Assembly: GCA_009993955.1 (NCBI GenBank) | Contig: JAACSL010000012.1 | Span: 1-64,000, forward strand | Direction of reading: 5' to 3' | Source: Paraglaciecola sp. | GTDB taxonomy: Bacteria; Pseudomonadota; Gammaproteobacteria; Enterobacterales; Alteromonadaceae | Length of the DNA: 64,000 nt | Shown: piece by piece, positions 43,148 through 52,158 of the stretch | Position numbering within the stretch: the first letter of the stretch is position 1 | Layout of the letters: each line of letters starts with the position of its first letter | Program-made: the position numbers and the translations under genes | The notes under the pieces: model-generated | Told to the model about the DNA's origin: nothing | What the model saw: the letters and a program-made list of their open reading frames with translations, nothing else | Databases searched by the model: none

Positions 43148-44443
43148 ATGAACATTGCTAAACTCATGCTGTGTGCCGCTTTGTCTTTGAGTATGCTCAG
43201 CCAAGTGCTAAACGCTCAAGAGACAGAACGCAAAACGCAGCGGGTGCCAACGTTGCGGGCAAAAGTCTATGATCAGTTGTCACGAGCGCAGAGCTTTGCC
43301 GATGCAGGTAAAAGCCAAGAAGCGTTTTCGGTGTTAGATGAAGTCAAAGACAAAGCAAGCTCAATGAACAGTTATGAACTGGCCATGATGTATAACTTTT
43401 ATGGCTTCATTCATTACAATCAAGAACAGTACGACGAGGCCATTGCTGCCTTTGAAGACGTGGTAAAACAGCAACCTATTCCCACATCGTTTGAACAAGC
43501 TACCTTGTTCAGTTTGGCACAATTGCACATGATGCGGGGCAATTACGACAAAACCATCACCTTTATCGAAAAATGGGAAGATCTGCAAAAAGCCACTAAC
43601 CCTAATGCTGATATTCCTGCCAAAAATCTTGTGCTCAAAGCCCAAGCCATGTACCAAAAACAGGATTATGCACGCGCTTCTGGTTATATCAATAAAGCGG
43701 TGGCGCAGGTAGAAAACAGCGCCGAGGGTTATCAGGTAGACGAAAACTGGTACGTATTACAACGGGCGATCTTCTATGAATTGAAGCAACCGGAAAAAGT
43801 GAAAGATGTATTGCTCAAGTTGGTTAAATACTACGAAAAACCCGCTTACTGGATCCAATTAGCGGGTATGTATGGTGAGCTAGGCGACGAAAAACAGCAG
43901 TTATCCGTGATGGAAATTGCCTATCAACTGGATTATGTGGCTACCGCGTCAGATATCTTTAACTTGGCACAGCTGTATTACTATCACCAAATACCTTACA
44001 AAGCGGCATTGTTAATGGAACGTGCCATGCAACAGGGTAAGCTGGCTGAAGATCAACGTAATTTGACGTTTTTGGGCCAAGCCTGGAGCTTCGCTAAAGA
44101 AAATGAAAAAGCGATTCCAGCCATGATGGCGGCAGCGGCTTTAGCCAAAGATGGCGAACTAGACGCCCAATTAGCGCAAATTTATCTGAATCAAGAACAG
44201 TGGAGCAAAGCCATCGAATCTTCGCAGACTGCGCTACAAAAGGGCAGCTTGCGTAACGAAGGTACGGTGCATTTAGTGTTGGGCATGGCTCACTTTAATC
44301 AAGGTGATTACACTCAAGCACTAAACGAATTGGCTGAAGCTGAAAAACATAACAGCAGTAAGGGCATGGCCCAACAGTGGTTACGTTTTGTGCAAAGCGA
44401 AAAAGATACACAGGAAAGACTGCAAGCAGGTTTGAGTTCTTAA
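43148..44443 (+). CDS. TPR-repeat periplasmic protein of the TonB2 operon
   Basis: Exported protein of 431 residues from the ATG at 43148, with a signal peptide (LCAALSLSMLSQVLNAQ). Tetratricopeptide-like units run through most of the length (YNFYGFIHYNQEQYDEAIAAFEDVV, AQIYLNQEQWSKAIESSQTAL, VLGMAHFNQGDYTQALNELAEAE). TPR proteins close TonB2 operons in Vibrio and Shewanella and may scaffold the transporter in the periplasm. Last gene of the unit, followed by a terminator. The longer reading from 43085 overlaps tonB and lacks the signal. Confidence 0.9.
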   Translation: MNIAKLMLCAALSLSMLSQVLNAQETERKTQRVPTLRAKVYDQLSRAQSFADAGKSQEAFSVLDEVKDKASSMNSYELAMMYNFYGFIHYNQEQYDEAIAAFEDVVKQQPIPTSFEQATLFSLAQLHMMRGNYDKTITFIEKWEDLQKATNPNADIPAKNLVLKAQAMYQKQDYARASGYINKAVAQVENSAEGYQVDENWYVLQRAIFYELKQPEKVKDVLLKLVKYYEKPAYWIQLAGMYGELGDEKQQLSVMEIAYQLDYVATASDIFNLAQLYYYHQIPYKAALLMERAMQQGKLAEDQRNLTFLGQAWSFAKENEKAIPAMMAAAALAKDGELDAQLAQIYLNQEQWSKAIESSQTALQKGSLRNEGTVHLVLGMAHFNQGDYTQALNELAEAEKHNSSKGMAQQWLRFVQSEKDTQERLQAGLSS

Positions 44444-44472
44444 GCAGCTAACAACAGTCCATTCAAACAAAC

Positions 44473-44502
44473 AAGAGCAGCCGAGGCTGCTCTTTTTTTT
44501 TT
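44473..44502 (+). terminator. Terminator of the DUF3450-TonB operon
   Basis: Arms AAGAGCAGCC (44473-44482) and GGCTGCTCTT (44485-44494) with a very short loop, followed by a run of ten T. A strong intrinsic terminator. Confidence 0.93.
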
Positions 44503-44522
44503 GCCTCGAATGTAGCCATGGT

Positions 44523-44714
44523 TTAACGGCGTAACCAACACGCAGTCAGTTCCTGGCAGGTGCTGCGCCACTGGCACCTTTGAGAACAAAAAAAGCGTTC
44601 ATCGGTTTTATAACAAGGCGGGAACGGATTGCTCTCGTGAGATAAATCATTCAGCTTCACTGGCAGCGCTCGTTCACGCCATGAATCAGTCACCTTCATA
44701 TCGGGGGATTGCAT
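44523..44714 (-). CDS. Small cysteine-rich hypothetical protein
   Basis: Hypothetical protein of 63 residues from the ATG at 44714, supported by an AGGACAGAAG ribosome site directly upstream. The C-terminal half holds four cysteines (PPCYKTDERFFCSQRCQWRSTCQ plus a fifth in TACW), arranged C-x8-C-x3-C-x5-C, which could bind a metal. No family recognised. It stands alone, convergent with the TonB operon. Judged real because of the ribosome site and biased composition. Confidence 0.5.
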   Translation of the reverse strand: MQSPDMKVTDSWRERALPVKLNDLSHESNPFPPCYKTDERFFCSQRCQWRSTCQELTACWLRR

Positions 44715-44744
44715 CTTCTGTCCTCGTGCTGATGTGTCATACAT

Positions 44745-45093
44745 ACTGCATTGAAAACATAATTGGCTAAGCGAAAAACAGCATTTACTTGCTCTTCTTC
44801 ATACTAAGTATAGTGCTAATCAACCACTACACTGGTGTTTTTATCACCAATTTTTTGCAGGCAGATGGAGAAGGCGGGCGCGCTGTTGTAGCGGACTGGG
44901 TTTGTATCAATGACTGCAGTGATGACAAATGTCATCACAAAGTGGTGACTTTTGGCCTATTGGTTTGTCGCATGGTTCTGGCATGCTGATAGGCGTACTA
45001 TGCTTTCAGCATTAGAACAATGCACACTGTTGGTCAGTCATACTCAATTTGATAGATTGGCATAACAATAAAGCCCCACATTACGAGGTTCAG
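44745..45093. other. Intergenic region with a 20-bp operator-like palindrome
   Basis: This gap of about 350 bases lies between the Cys-rich gene and the exporter operon. A perfect inverted repeat GTGATGACA-AA-TGTCATCAC is at 44919-44938, about 155 bases before the exporter start, and is the best candidate for a dimeric repressor or activator site. A 66-codon ORF across it (44789-44989) has no recognisable features and no ribosome site. Confidence 0.5.
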
Positions 45094-46125
45094 GTGAACG
45101 ATAAAAGCGAATTATTACAACAACTTAAGATAGACCGCCAAGCCGAACCGACGGCAAAAGCCATCGGTCTGTGGTGGCTCTTGCTGATTATTTTGGGGGT
45201 GGTGGCGATAACAATTTGGCTCACCTTATTACTGGTTCAACCAAAGCCAACAGTGCAGAACTCTGCGGCGACGAGTCCAGTCAAATTAAGCTCGCAGGCG
45301 TCTACCAGCCGCGAAACAATAAACACCACCTCAGGTACAACGCAGCTCAAATCAAACGACAGCATTCTTAACTCATCGGGTTATATCACGGCGAGGCGCA
45401 TGGCAACGGTATCGTCAGAAGTCATGGGTTTGATCACCGATGTTGATGTGGAAGAGGGTATGACGGTGCAGCAGGGGCAAATTCTGGCTCACGTAGATGA
45501 TGCCTTGGCAAAAGTTAATTTCGACTACGCCACGGCACAACTGGCGGTGCTGGCAGCGCGACGCCAAGCTATTGTTGCCAATCTTGACGAAGCTAAGTCG
45601 GCCTATCAACGGGTGCTGAATAATACTTACTCTAGTGATGCCGAGCGCACCCGTACTTTAGCCAGTCAACAAAGTCTGGTGGCCAATTTGGCGGCAGCCG
45701 ATGCCGATCTGCAGGTGGCAAAAATAGAAGTGCGGCGCCAGCAAGAGTTACTTGATAACCATACGATTCGTGCACCATTTGCAGGGGTGGTGACGCAAAA
45801 AAATGCCCAACCCGGAGAAATTGTCGCGCCGTCCTCAGCCGGTGGTGGTTTTACGCGTACCGGCATTTGTACCATCGTCGATATGGAATCCTTGGAAATC
45901 GAGGTGGATGTCAATGAGTCATTTATTGGTCGGGTTTTTCCCGGCCAAAAAGTCGAAGCGACCTTAGACGCTTACCCCGATTGGGTTATTCCTGCTTCTG
46001 TGATAGCCACTATTCCCACGGCTGACCGTGCCAAGGCAACCGTGCAAGTAAGAATTAAAATTGAGGTAAATGATCCACGTATTTTGCCCGACATGGGCGT
46101 GAAAGTCGGGTTTCTTAAAGACTAA
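45094..46125 (+). CDS. HlyD/RND-type periplasmic adaptor protein
   Basis: Periplasmic adaptor subunit of an efflux system, 343 residues from a GTG at 45094 (GAGG six bases upstream). A longer reading from a TTG at 45049 lacks a ribosome site. One membrane anchor (WWLLLIILGVVAITIWLTLLL) is followed by a lipoyl-like half (SGYITARRMATVSSEVMGLI), a coiled-coil hairpin (about 140-200), the second lipoyl half (HTIRAPFAGVVTQKNAQPGEI) and a beta-barrel domain (IEVDVNESFIGRVFPGQ). It heads a four-gene unit with an ABC ATPase and two FtsX-type permeases, a MacAB-like exporter lacking its own outer-membrane channel. Confidence 0.88.
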   Translation: MNDKSELLQQLKIDRQAEPTAKAIGLWWLLLIILGVVAITIWLTLLLVQPKPTVQNSAATSPVKLSSQASTSRETINTTSGTTQLKSNDSILNSSGYITARRMATVSSEVMGLITDVDVEEGMTVQQGQILAHVDDALAKVNFDYATAQLAVLAARRQAIVANLDEAKSAYQRVLNNTYSSDAERTRTLASQQSLVANLAAADADLQVAKIEVRRQQELLDNHTIRAPFAGVVTQKNAQPGEIVAPSSAGGGFTRTGICTIVDMESLEIEVDVNESFIGRVFPGQKVEATLDAYPDWVIPASVIATIPTADRAKATVQVRIKIEVNDPRILPDMGVKVGFLKD

Positions 46126-46171
46126 CAAAACAAATTTCAAGACGACAAAGCCAAAAGCAAGGGATAACAAT

Positions 46172-46870
46172 ATGAGCAGCGAAAATTTATTTGAATTAAA
46201 CAATGTGGCCAAACGTTTTACCAAGGGCAAGGAAACTATCAGCATATTTGAAGGATTAAATATGCACATTAAAAAAGGCGATTTTATGGCCATCATGGGG
46301 CCCTCCGGTTCCGGCAAAACCACCTTGTTGAACTTGTTGGGCGGCGTTGATCAACCAACGAGCGGTGAAATTACCTTTGCTGGCCAACGTATCGATAATT
46401 TAAGTGAAAGCAAACTGGCCAAATGGCGGGCTAACAACATTGGTTTTATTTTCCAGTTTTATAATTTGATGCCCATGTTAAATGCGGCTAAAAACGTAGA
46501 GCTGCCCCTGTTGTTGACCAATCTGAGCAGCAGCGAACGTAAAAAACAAGTGGCTACCGCATTGCAGTTAGTCGGCCTGAGTGACCGCGCCAAACATATG
46601 CCCAGTGAAATGTCGGGTGGACAACAGCAGCGTGTCGCTATAGCCCGTGCAGTAGTGTCTGATCCGACGTTTTTATTGTGTGACGAACCCACCGGTGATT
46701 TGGATCGCCAAACCGCCGATGAAATTCTCGAAATGCTGCAGTTACTCAATCGCCAGTTTGGCAAAACCATTGTCATGGTCACCCATGATCCGTCGGCGGC
46801 CAAGTTTGCCAGTCATACCGTACACCTCAACAAAGGCAAGTTTGTCAAAGCAGAGGAACTGATGGCATGA
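46172..46870 (+). CDS. ABC transporter ATP-binding protein (MacB/LolD type)
   Basis: Cytoplasmic ATPase of 232 residues. Walker A is [13 protein letters not shown], the Q-loop region has [12 protein letters not shown], the signature is [15 protein letters not shown], Walker B is [12 protein letters not shown] and the H loop is VMVTHD. This composition places it with the LolD/MacB/FtsE group that works with FtsX-like permeases. Its stop overlaps the first permease start as ATGA. Confidence 0.95.
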   Translation: MSSENLFELNNVAKRFTKGKETISIFEGLNMHIKKGDFMAIMGPSGSGKTTLLNLLGGVDQPTSGEITFAGQRIDNLSESKLAKWRANNIGFIFQFYNLMPMLNAAKNVELPLLLTNLSSSERKKQVATALQLVGLSDRAKHMPSEMSGGQQQRVAIARAVVSDPTFLLCDEPTGDLDRQTADEILEMLQLLNRQFGKTIVMVTHDPSAAKFASHTVHLNKGKFVKAEELMA

Positions 46871-48024
46871 AAGACTTCTACTTAATCTACAAAAATCTTA
46901 CCCGTAAGAAGATGCGTTTGTTTTTAACCACCTTTGCCATTTTTATTGCTTTTCTGATTTTTGGCGCGGTGATGACCTTGCGCAGCGCCTTGAACGCAGG
47001 GGTGGAGATGTCGGCGGACAATCGTCTGGTGGTGGTACACAAAACGAGTTTCACCAACCCCTTGCCCTATGCTTATGTCAACAAGGTCAAAACACTTGAT
47101 GGGGTGAAAGACGTGACCCACGCCAATTGGTTTGGCGGCTACTACCAGGAACCGCGTAATCAGGTCGTGACCCTGGCAGTAGACCCCGAAACCTATATGA
47201 CAGTCTATCCAGAGCTGGTGGTGGAGCCCGCGCAGTTGGCAACGTGGTTTGCCACTCAAAGCGGCATTTTAGTAGGTGAGCGCTTGGCTAAAGCCAACAA
47301 TTGGCAGGTTGGTGACCAAATTGCCTTGTCTTCGAACATTTTTTCACGCAAAACAGGTGGGCAAACTTGGGATTTTACCGTCAGTGGGATATTCAAGGGC
47401 AATGAAGCCAAAGTCGATACGGGTTATGTGCTCATTCATTATAAATATTTTAATGAGACTCAATCGTGGGGAGGAGACAGCGTTGGTTGGTTAATTTTAA
47501 CCACTACCGATGCGGCTTTAAACGAACAGGTGGCCAGCCAGATTGATACTAACTTTGCCAATTCAAATAACGAAACGGATACCAGCACCGAGCAAGCGTT
47601 TAACAAAGCCTTTATTGAACAGATAGGCAATATCGGTCTGATTATATTTGGTGTGGTGTTTATGGCGTTTTTCACCATTTTAATTGTGGTGGGCAATACC
47701 ATGGTGTTGGCCATTCGAGAACGTACCAACGAAATTGCCGTGCTCAAAACGCTGGGTTTTGAATCAAAACGGATCTTCAAAATGGTCTTGGCTGAGTCCT
47801 GTCTTTTGGCTTTTTTAGGTGGTTTGCTGGGGCTGGGCGCTGCGTATGTGATTGTTACAGGGGCGGCTGAACAAATGGCGAGATTTTTACCTAATTTAGT
47901 GCTCGATGAAAATATTGTGCTGCAAGCCCTCGGTTATATGTTGTTGCTGGGGTTGGTGACGGGGATGGCACCCGCCATCGCGGCACTGCGTTTAAACATT
48001 GTCACTGCTTTTAGTCGGGGGTAA
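46867..48024 (+). CDS. FtsX-like ABC transporter permease 1
   Basis: Inner-membrane permease of 385 residues in the MacB/FtsX architecture: membrane helix 1 at about 17-38, a large periplasmic domain of roughly 220 residues, and three C-terminal helices (LIIFGVVFMAFFTILIVVGNT; LAFLGGLLGLGAAYVIV; LGYMLLLGLVTGMAPAIAAL). The cytoplasmic coupling phrase REERTNEIAVLKTLGF-type (IRERTNEIAVLKTLGF) is present. It presumably forms a heterodimer with the second permease encoded next. Confidence 0.93.
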   Translation: MKDFYLIYKNLTRKKMRLFLTTFAIFIAFLIFGAVMTLRSALNAGVEMSADNRLVVVHKTSFTNPLPYAYVNKVKTLDGVKDVTHANWFGGYYQEPRNQVVTLAVDPETYMTVYPELVVEPAQLATWFATQSGILVGERLAKANNWQVGDQIALSSNIFSRKTGGQTWDFTVSGIFKGNEAKVDTGYVLIHYKYFNETQSWGGDSVGWLILTTTDAALNEQVASQIDTNFANSNNETDTSTEQAFNKAFIEQIGNIGLIIFGVVFMAFFTILIVVGNTMVLAIRERTNEIAVLKTLGFESKRIFKMVLAESCLLAFLGGLLGLGAAYVIVTGAAEQMARFLPNLVLDENIVLQALGYMLLLGLVTGMAPAIAALRLNIVTAFSRG

Positions 48025-48026
48025 TC

Positions 48027-49214
48027 ATGAGCACTCTTTTATCGCAAAGTGCGGCTGTTATTAAAATGAATATACAAAGTTTACCACGGCGTCTGTGGAT
48101 GTCTTTAGCCATGGTGTTTGCCAGCGCAGTGGTGGTGGCAATTTTATTGGCTTTTTTAGCCATGGCCAAAGGGTTTGATGCCACCATGCAAAGTGCCGGT
48201 TCAGACGATATCGCATTTTTTATGCGAGTCGGTTCCGCGGCCGAATTAAATAGCTCCGCCTCTCGTGAACAGGTTAATCTCATTGAAAACGCTCCCGGCA
48301 TTATGCGCGATGAGCAAGGACCGATGGTATCCGCTGAATTGTATGTGATCGTCGATGGCGTAAAAAAATCTTCGCAAACTGAAGCTAATTTACCCCTGCG
48401 TGGCTTAGACCAGCGCGGAGTTACCATGCGCAAAGGTTTTACCTTGGTGGCAGGCCGCATGTTTGAACCTGGCACTGACGAATTAATTGTGGGAGCCGGC
48501 GTCTTGCGTGAATTTGATGGTTTTGACTTGGGGCAAGAAATTCGTTTTGGTAAATACACATGGAAGGTAGTGGGGGTGTTTTCCGCAGGGGGCAACGTGT
48601 TTGAAAGTGAGCTGTGGGCGGATGCCAAAGTGATTCAGAATCTCTACAACCGTGGCAGCTCCTATCAATCAGTGCGCGCCAGGCTCGAACCCGGTGCGAG
48701 CCTAGACGCCATTACCGCATACTTAAAAAGCGAACCTCGTTTGACACATGAAGTACAGACAGAGTCAGCCTACTTTGCTGAGCAAGGCAAAAGTTTGGCT
48801 TATATGGCCATGTTTGGTTGGGTCATCAGTTGTATTATGGCCTTGGGGGCTTTAGCTGGCGCGTTGAATACCATGTATACCTCGGTCTCCGACCGCGCCA
48901 TGGAAATTGCCACCCTGCGAGCCATTGGCTTTAGTAATTTTTCGGCCTTTATCGGCACCATGGCCGAAGCTATGGCTTTGGCGGTGCTTGGCAGTCTGTT
49001 GGGTTCATTAGTGGCCTATATTTTCTTTGATGGCCTTAATGCCTCGACCTTAGGCGGCAGTTTTACGCAGGTGGTGTTTAGTTTTAAATTAACTCCGGAA
49101 TTGTTCGCCAACGGCATAACCTTGGCACTCATCATCGGCTTTGTCAGCGGTTTCTTTCCCGCTTGGCGAGCCGCCAGAGTGCCAGTGATTCTCGCCTTTC
49201 AGGCAGGGCGTTAG
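48027..49214 (+). CDS. FtsX-like ABC transporter permease 2
   Basis: Second FtsX-type permease, 395 residues, 2 bases after the first. Membrane helix 1 lies at about 24-45, a periplasmic domain follows, then three C-terminal helices (MFGWVISCIMALGALAGALN; ALAVLGSLLGSLVAYIFF; LFANGITLALIIGFVSGFFP) with the coupling phrase SDRAMEIATLRAIGFSNFSA. Together with the adaptor, ATPase and first permease it makes a tripartite-like exporter of unknown substrate. Confidence 0.93.
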   Translation: MSTLLSQSAAVIKMNIQSLPRRLWMSLAMVFASAVVVAILLAFLAMAKGFDATMQSAGSDDIAFFMRVGSAAELNSSASREQVNLIENAPGIMRDEQGPMVSAELYVIVDGVKKSSQTEANLPLRGLDQRGVTMRKGFTLVAGRMFEPGTDELIVGAGVLREFDGFDLGQEIRFGKYTWKVVGVFSAGGNVFESELWADAKVIQNLYNRGSSYQSVRARLEPGASLDAITAYLKSEPRLTHEVQTESAYFAEQGKSLAYMAMFGWVISCIMALGALAGALNTMYTSVSDRAMEIATLRAIGFSNFSAFIGTMAEAMALAVLGSLLGSLVAYIFFDGLNASTLGGSFTQVVFSFKLTPELFANGITLALIIGFVSGFFPAWRAARVPVILAFQAGR

Positions 49215-49440
49215 TTCTCAACGCTCTTGTCTGGTGCGCCAAACCCTAGGTGTGGTTAAAAAATAGCAGCATGTCAGTGATGACTTTGCTGCTAGACCAT
49301 TCCTCCATAATGAAGCTAATTCCCCTAAGCTCTTTTCTCTTCTCGGTGTTTAAGGTTAGCATTGTCAATCGCGACCATTACACCCTATGCAAAAAGCATT
49401 GTTAGTTGATTTGCATGGGAGAGCAAGGAGAGAAAAGACT

Positions 49441-50679
49441 ATGTTGAAGAACTTAAGTTGGAAGGGTGTGCTACTGGGGGCTGCACTCATGGTGCTGCTG
49501 TTAGGCGGCTTGTATGCTAAAAATATCACCCGTTTGTATACCGCTATCACCTTGTATGATGCTGACAAAATCGCCGCTAATTTTCTCAGTATGTATCAAC
49601 ACTTCAACGCAACACAAATCCCTGCCAGTAGTGAGCCTTTTCAGTTTCCAGTGGCGTTGAAGGCACTACCAGATACCTTCGTTGTCGAAGGCGAAACCTT
49701 AAAACTTGGTGATTTTATTGAGCAAAGCCAAACCTCTGGGCTGATGGTCATTAAACAGGGCAAGGTGGTGTACGAATATTACGCCTTGGGTAGTGGCCCA
49801 CAAACACAACATATTTCATTTTCTGTGGCTAAGTCGTTTGTGTCTGCGCTGTTTGGCATTGCGATTGATGAAGGGTATATCCAAAGTATTGAACAAAGTG
49901 TTACCGACTATGTGCCTGAATTAATTGGCAGTGGTTATGAAGGAGTGCGCATTAAAGATGTATTACAGATGTCATCGGGGGTTAAATTCAACGAAGACTA
50001 CGGGGATTTTTATTCAGACATCAATCGTTTTTCACGGGCGATTGCCTTTAGTACGTCGTTAGATGACTTTACCGCCAGCTTAACCCGAGAGCGCGAGCCA
50101 GGGACTTACCATCATTATGTCAGTATCGATACCCAGGTACTGGGCATGATTTTAACTCGCGCGACAGGCAAGCCATTGAGCCAGTACCTCAGTGAAAAAA
50201 TTTGGCAAACCATGGGCATGCAAGACGATGCCTACTGGTTAAAAGACGACAACGGTATGGAGCTAGCCCTAGGTGGCCTCAACGTCACCTTACGTGACTA
50301 CGCCAAATTTGGCTGGTTATTCCTGCATCAGGGTACTTGGTTAAATCAACAAGGTGAACCGATCCAAATTGTCCCGGCAACCTGGGTACATGATTCTGTA
50401 ACCCCTGATGCGTTACACCTACAACCCGGTGAAAATAACCCAAATTCGAGTTCGTCCTATGGTTATGGTTATCAGTGGTGGATACCGCTGGGGGCAGACG
50501 ATGAGTTTATGGCCCAAGGTATTTATAACCAATATATCTACATTGATCCTGATCAAGCCTTGGTGATCGTAAAAACCTCGGCTAATCCACGCTACACCGA
50601 CAAAAGCTTGAATTGGCCAGCAAAGCACCTCGCCATGTTCCGAGCCATCAGTCGCTACCTTGGGCAAGTTGAGGAATAA
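49441..50679 (+). CDS. Serine hydrolase, beta-lactamase class C family
   Basis: Membrane-anchored or exported serine hydrolase, 412 residues from the ATG at 49441 (AAGGAG at 49425-49430). A hydrophobic N-terminal segment (GVLLGAALMVLLLGGLY) serves as signal or anchor. The nucleophile motif is Ser128-Val-Ala-Lys131. The second motif appears as YVS in YHHYVSIDT, where class C enzymes have YxN, so true beta-lactamase activity is doubtful. A later SSSYGYGYQWW is typical of esterase/peptidase relatives. It is separate from the exporter operon by 226 bases, with no structure seen in the gap. Confidence 0.88.
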   Translation: MLKNLSWKGVLLGAALMVLLLGGLYAKNITRLYTAITLYDADKIAANFLSMYQHFNATQIPASSEPFQFPVALKALPDTFVVEGETLKLGDFIEQSQTSGLMVIKQGKVVYEYYALGSGPQTQHISFSVAKSFVSALFGIAIDEGYIQSIEQSVTDYVPELIGSGYEGVRIKDVLQMSSGVKFNEDYGDFYSDINRFSRAIAFSTSLDDFTASLTREREPGTYHHYVSIDTQVLGMILTRATGKPLSQYLSEKIWQTMGMQDDAYWLKDDNGMELALGGLNVTLRDYAKFGWLFLHQGTWLNQQGEPIQIVPATWVHDSVTPDALHLQPGENNPNSSSSYGYGYQWWIPLGADDEFMAQGIYNQYIYIDPDQALVIVKTSANPRYTDKSLNWPAKHLAMFRAISRYLGQVEE

Positions 50680-50829
50680 AACCAGCAGACTTGCCCTAGG
50701 TTGGTAAACGAGGTTTATTCTCACCCACTAAAGAGCTTGGATTTTCACCAGTGAGATTGCAATATCTAACGTGAGCAAGTCTAATGGTGTGGTTCTGGGT
50801 CGCTTAGGCAAATAAACAAGGGATACTGT

Positions 50830-51558
50830 GTGTTAAACGTACTAATCGTGGATGATGATACTGAGTTTACGCAAGTTGCTAGTCAAATCATTGAAATACT
50901 GGGGCACGACGCAAGCGTGGCGAATACGCTGCAAGAGGCGTTTCAACTGTTAGCGTTTACCCCATTTGATCATATCTTTTTAGATTTCATGCTGCCGGAT
51001 GGCAGTGGTCTGCACATCATTGATTACCTCAACAAACAAAGCAAAATTCCCTATGTCACCATGATAACGGGTCACCCCTCTGTAAAAGGCATGTTGGCAG
51101 GTTTGTGTGGTCCAAAAGTCGATTATTTGCTCAAGCCACTACAAAGAGAAGATTTAGAAGCCGCACTGCAGCGTAAAGCCAGCAAGAAAAAGGCAGCAGC
51201 ACGCCATGTCGCTAGCTTACACTTTGGGTGCTTAATCGGTGAGTCACCGGCCATGCAGGCCCTTTACACCATGATTGAACGGGTGGCCAAGACACAAGCA
51301 AACGTCATGTTGATGGGCGAAAGTGGTGTAGGTAAGGAAGTGGTGGCTCAGGCGATTCATCGGCAAAGTCAAGTTCAAGGCCCTTTGGTGGCCACCAACT
51401 GTGGCGGTTTGTCAAAAGAACTGATTGGCAGTGAGTTATTTGGTCACGAGAAAGGCGCCTTTACAGGGGCTGTGGCGAAAAAAGAAGGGGTATTCGAGCA
51501 GGCATTTGATGGCACGCTTTTTCTGGATGAAATTACCGAAATGCCCTTAGAGATGTAG
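50830..51558 (+). pseudogene. NtrC-family response regulator, N-terminal part before in-frame TAG
   Basis: Receiver domain (acidic pair in [10 protein letters not shown], phospho-acceptor Asp52 in [12 protein letters not shown], Lys in [10 protein letters not shown]) followed by the first half of a sigma-54 AAA+ domain: Walker [10 protein letters not shown], the sigma-54 contact loop GAFTGA, and Walker B TLFLDEI. The frame then stops at TAG 51556-51558 after EMPLEM. Homologues continue with a Gln-type residue and SLLRVLE, and the same frame here continues with PSLLRVLEAKK. So this is one gene interrupted by a nonsense codon, most simply a CAG-to-TAG change. The truncated product would lack ATPase completion and DNA binding. 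Confidence 0.8.
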
Positions 51559-52158
51559 CCATCACTGCTGCGTGTCTTAGAAGCAAAAAAAGTGATTCGC
51601 TTAGGTGGTACAAAGGAGATAGACGTAAATTGTCGTGTTATTTCGGCCACTAACCGTTCCCTTGAGCAATTAGCCGAAAGCAAAGTGTTACGAGAAGATA
51701 TTTATTTTCGTTTGGCTGTATTTCCCATAGACATTCCACCGCTACGGCAAAGAAAAGAAGATATCCCCCTGTTGGCTGAGGCTTTTTTGCAAGAGTTGAA
51801 TGAGGAATACGCTGGTCAATTGCAATGGTCAGAGTCACAAATAGCCCGACTTGTCGATTATGCATGGCCTGGGAACGTACGTGAATTACGCCATGCCGTG
51901 CATCGGGCTTTTATTATGTCAGATCCAAAAGGTAAGAATATTGAACTGCCTCAGCGTTTTGAATCACCGTTTGCCAAGAAAATAAGCATAAATCAAGGGA
52001 TCATTGCCGGCCAAACCATTGACGAAGTTGAACGTCAATTAATTACCGCGACCCTTGATAAAGTTGATGGCAACAAAACCTTGGCAGCAGAAATGTTAGG
52101 TATCAGTACTAAAACCCTTTACAACCGCTTGCATGCTTACGGAGATTTTGATGAGTGA
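51559..52158 (+). pseudogene. NtrC-family response regulator, C-terminal part after the TAG
   Basis: Continuation of the same frame: sensor-1 region (VNCRVISATNRSLEQL), the arginine finger region (REDIYFRLAVFPIDIPPLRQRKEDI), sensor 2 (WPGNVRELRHAV) and a Fis-type helix-turn-helix (TLDKVDGNKTLAAEMLGIS-KTLYNRL). Without the stop at 51556 the whole protein would be about 442 residues with every functional motif. A GTG at 51592 could in principle start this part but has only a weak ribosome context. The end overlaps the next small gene by 8 bases. Confidence 0.75.

Noticed and set aside
44789-44989. 66-codon ORF beginning with a hydrophobic stretch
   Set aside because: No ribosome site, spans the palindrome and has no recognisable conservation.
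49215-49440. Search for a sigma-54 -24/-12 promoter before the serine hydrolase and exporter
   Set aside because: No GG-N10-GC pattern with acceptable flanking bases was found in this gap or in 44745-45093.
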